From Mycteria americana (taxonomy: Eukaryota; Chordata; Aves; Ciconiiformes; Ciconiidae), in assembly GCF_035582795.1 (NCBI RefSeq), contig NC_134365.1:135993077-136057076 (forward strand): DNA of 64,000 bases, read 5' to 3'. The position numbers were made by a program, and so were the translations under genes. Below are positions 61,251-64,000 of the stretch, piece after piece. Numbering within the stretch: the stretch's first letter is position 1; each line of letters opens with the position of its first letter. The notes below the pieces were generated by a model. The model worked only from the letters and a program-made list of their open reading frames with translations, was not told the origin of the DNA and did no database searches.

Positions 61251-64000
61251 AGGAGAAGGCATGTGTGGAGAGAAGAATTCTGAGAGGGTACTGACAAAAG
61301 GCCTTATGAGACTGGCATGGAAGAGACATGCATGCAATTATTTATAATATTGTCTAATTTGTACATTTGTCATGCTACCTAAAAGAGACAGAAATTGGCA
61401 TTTTGGAACCATTACAAAATTTTTCAGTTGTCATGTTGGCATTGTAATCCAGAGCATCTACAGGATGGGAGTGCCAGAAAGGTGCATTTACAGAGATACT
61501 GAGAAGTCTGTGGTAGTCCTATCCTGAGGATCCAAATGCTCCTGGCGTGTGTCATTTAATTTCCATGAAGGGGTAACAGACAGGGCTGTGCTTAGCAGAG
61601 GAATGAAGATGCCAGCAAAGAAGAGGTGTTGTTACCTTCCTAGTTTTTGCCTGTTGAAAAGAATACTTTCCCAGTATTTCCCAAGCTCCCTTCTTTGCAA
61701 CACCAGGAAAAGTTTTTGTCATGTTTTTTGACCATGTTAATGTATATTGGCCTGTGGTGGTGGGCACATTCCACATACAAATGGTCTAAACCATTCCATT
61801 TTAATATCTGGGTTACCATGCAGAAAAGTCCTCTTAGCCTCTGGGTTATTTCTGCTCCATAAACCTTGAATACAGCTTTAGGCTATCTGAGTTTCACATC
61901 TACAAATGCCTGAAAAGGCTGAAAAGAATCAGTACCAGATATGTCATGGATCTCTATCTCATTCATCCATATTTTCAGAAGATCCAACTGGAAATGTGAT
62001 ACCACCTATGATGGAGAAGCAAAATGCTAGCTGTATTTACAGATGATAAATCTGATTTTGCCGTTACTAAAAGCTGTTTGGAGTTTCTTTTTAAAGTTTA
62101 TATCCCGTTTCAATAATAATTAACATAAAGTGCTATCTGTTGTGGTGAGAACATGGGCTTTTGGGGTTTGTTTTTTACTCTTTCCTTATATACTGAAAAT
62201 TTTGCTCTTTTTCTTTTTTCCTTACATGGGATTTGTGTCTTCCCTTGCTTTATTGCTCTCCTTTCAGTTCCCTGTGTTCTCTCACTGGAAAGCATACCAT
62301 AAATAACTGAATACAAACTACTCCCTCATCAGAACTGTCACCCTTTGCTAATACCAACAAGCATAATTTCCATAGTGATGAACTCCATAAAACAAAGCAG
62401 AAAACACCCCCCAGAATGCCGTCCATTCTCCGCTGTGCCAAAAGTCTCTAGGTCATTGTTCCCTGCAGCTCTGCTAGTATTTTTTTCAGCAGCTGCTTTT
62501 ACTAGCCAAGGGTGAGATATTTGGAGAGTTCCTTGGGCAAAATAAAACAGTTGGTGGCACAAACAATTTGGAACTGTGTCACTTTTATTTTCCAGATCTC
62601 TTATTTTTCCCCTACACCCACTAAAGCCATTGCAATACTAACCTCTCCTTAAAGCTGCACTCTGCAAAATAATTTGGCTGTTCATGTTCCAGTCCCAGTT
62701 GAAAGCCTATTTATAGCAGCAAATTTAACTGGGATTTTCTGGATTTACATGTTCACACCCGCCCTTCTGTTTTGTTTTATTGTATTTTTTTTTCTTTTTC
62801 CTACTATAAGCAATTAAACTGTACCAAAGTTGTCAAGATGTGCAAAATAGACCTCCAGAGATGATCCAAGTGCTCCTCTGATGTTGCAGAGGACAGTAGG
62901 TGATGGAAGAGATGAAACTCATCAGAAACAGCTGACCCTTCTTAGCTGTGCATCAGAAAGCCTCACATGGCCAAGAACCACATACACCACAGAAACTCGA
63001 GGGGAAAGGAGGCTTTGAGTGTGAGTCACAAGCAGAAGTTGCCCATGGTTCCGGGGAACGGCAGTGACCCAGCATGGGTGGGTGCTGTGGGCAGTGTGAC
63101 ACTGGGGTGTGGATGTGTGCCACCCATGGTACAGTCCCACAGCCTCTGATGGTCTTCTCCTGGAGGTGGGCATTTGGATAACTTAGTGCTAACACAAGAA
63201 GGTGATGTAGGCTTAACCCACAGTCTGCATTTGAGCTGCTTGGAACAGGTTGGTAACATCTGATTTACACTGTAACAAGCCTCTGATCTCTTTTAGACCT
63301 GAAGTAACAGGAGGGGCTTAAAATAAAAAATTTTCTGTGCTGTACTTTTTCATTTACAAGTTTGAACGAGTCACTTTGGGTGCTCAGGTTTTGGGGAGAG
63401 TAAGAAACACACAAACATAGCCTCTTTAAAAAAAAATAAACCAACCCATGCTTCAAAACAAAATAAATCAAATCAAATCAGAACAGGGCTACGGCAGAAG
63501 TTGGATAATTCTTAAAGTTGGCAGGCACATGCTACTGACTGAAAAGGGTGTGCATCACTTGGCTTCAGGGTGAAAAAAAACCCTCAACAACATTTAAATA
63601 ACATTTAAAGTACAAATTATAAAAGACTGAAAAATCATTTCCAGGCTTGCTGCAAGGCACGTGCTAAGATTTCTAGGAGAGGCTAATGGAACTGCACCCC
63701 TTGTTATCACACATGGTATGGTCTGGAAGAGATGTGGAGACATGCTATTGGAATTATTGGCCTTTTGCTGAAACAATTAGTATGAGGGAGACAGTAATTG
63801 CCTGATTGGAAACCAACAACCAAATTCTTAACAAAGTGAACAAAACTCAAGAATCAGAACAGTCCACAGTCCTCCCTCTAATTTGAAGGGAGACAAAGTG
63901 AAAACTGGAGAGATGAAACAAGAACAGAGGATTGACACAGAAAGGGAGACTTTAAAAAATGCCTTAAGATTGCAGGCCTGGGAATTTAAACTCAAAACTC
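61251..64000. other. Intergenic or first intron of next gene; no exon seen
   Basis: No frame joins in phase to the candidate exon at 60,254-60,358: three acceptor-like sites near 62,499, 62,594 and 62,810 lead to early stops. A short CAAAT repeat lies near 63,465. Confidence 0.5.

Noticed and set aside
62440-62830. Acceptor-like sites considered as continuation of the candidate exon at 60.3 kb
   Set aside because: Each gives an in-frame stop within about 16 codons in the required phase.

Overview
This is vertebrate nuclear DNA, most probably from a bird. The genes are split into short exons with canonical GT-AG introns. The window also carries several CR1 LINE copies, two of them young and ending in the avian-type octamer tail (ATTCTATG repeats). 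No bacterial-style operon, tRNA, rRNA or CRISPR array is visible. Almost all open frames other than the exons and CR1 frames listed here are non-coding.

Layout. (1) Positions 1 to about 13,270, plus strand: the 3' third of MAP3K15 (ASK3). Ten exons, 482 codons plus stop, run from the end of the kinase domain through the linker, a coiled coil and the C-terminal SAM-like domain. (2) About 13,400 to 27,300, minus strand: a complete PDHA1, the pyruvate dehydrogenase E1 alpha subunit, with 11 coding exons and 401 codons. It starts in a CpG island that holds a palindromic NRF-1 site. The two genes lie tail to tail, with polyadenylation signals about 170 bp apart, the same arrangement as on human Xp22. 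(3) 27,600 to 64,000: a gene-poor, AT-rich interval with two young same-strand CR1 copies (30.9-31.9 kb and 38.9-40.6 kb), several old CR1 relics and simple repeats. It also has a GC-rich, promoter-like cluster at 57.9-59.6 kb. About 0.7 kb downstream of that cluster lies a short candidate exon (60,254-60,358, plus strand) whose ATG opens a signal-peptide-like sequence. By synteny the next gene expected on this strand is ADGRG2, but no recognisable ADGRG2 sequence is in the window, so this is only a hypothesis.

Functionally the two genes are neighbours rather than partners. MAP3K15 is a stress and osmotic-response MAP3 kinase. PDHA1 is the regulated catalytic subunit that gates pyruvate entry into the TCA cycle. 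Points worth checking are a long G-tract set 25-50 nt inside PDHA1 intron 7, a disrupted coding-like stretch in PDHA1 intron 4, and the candidate exon with its promoter-like region near 58-60 kb.
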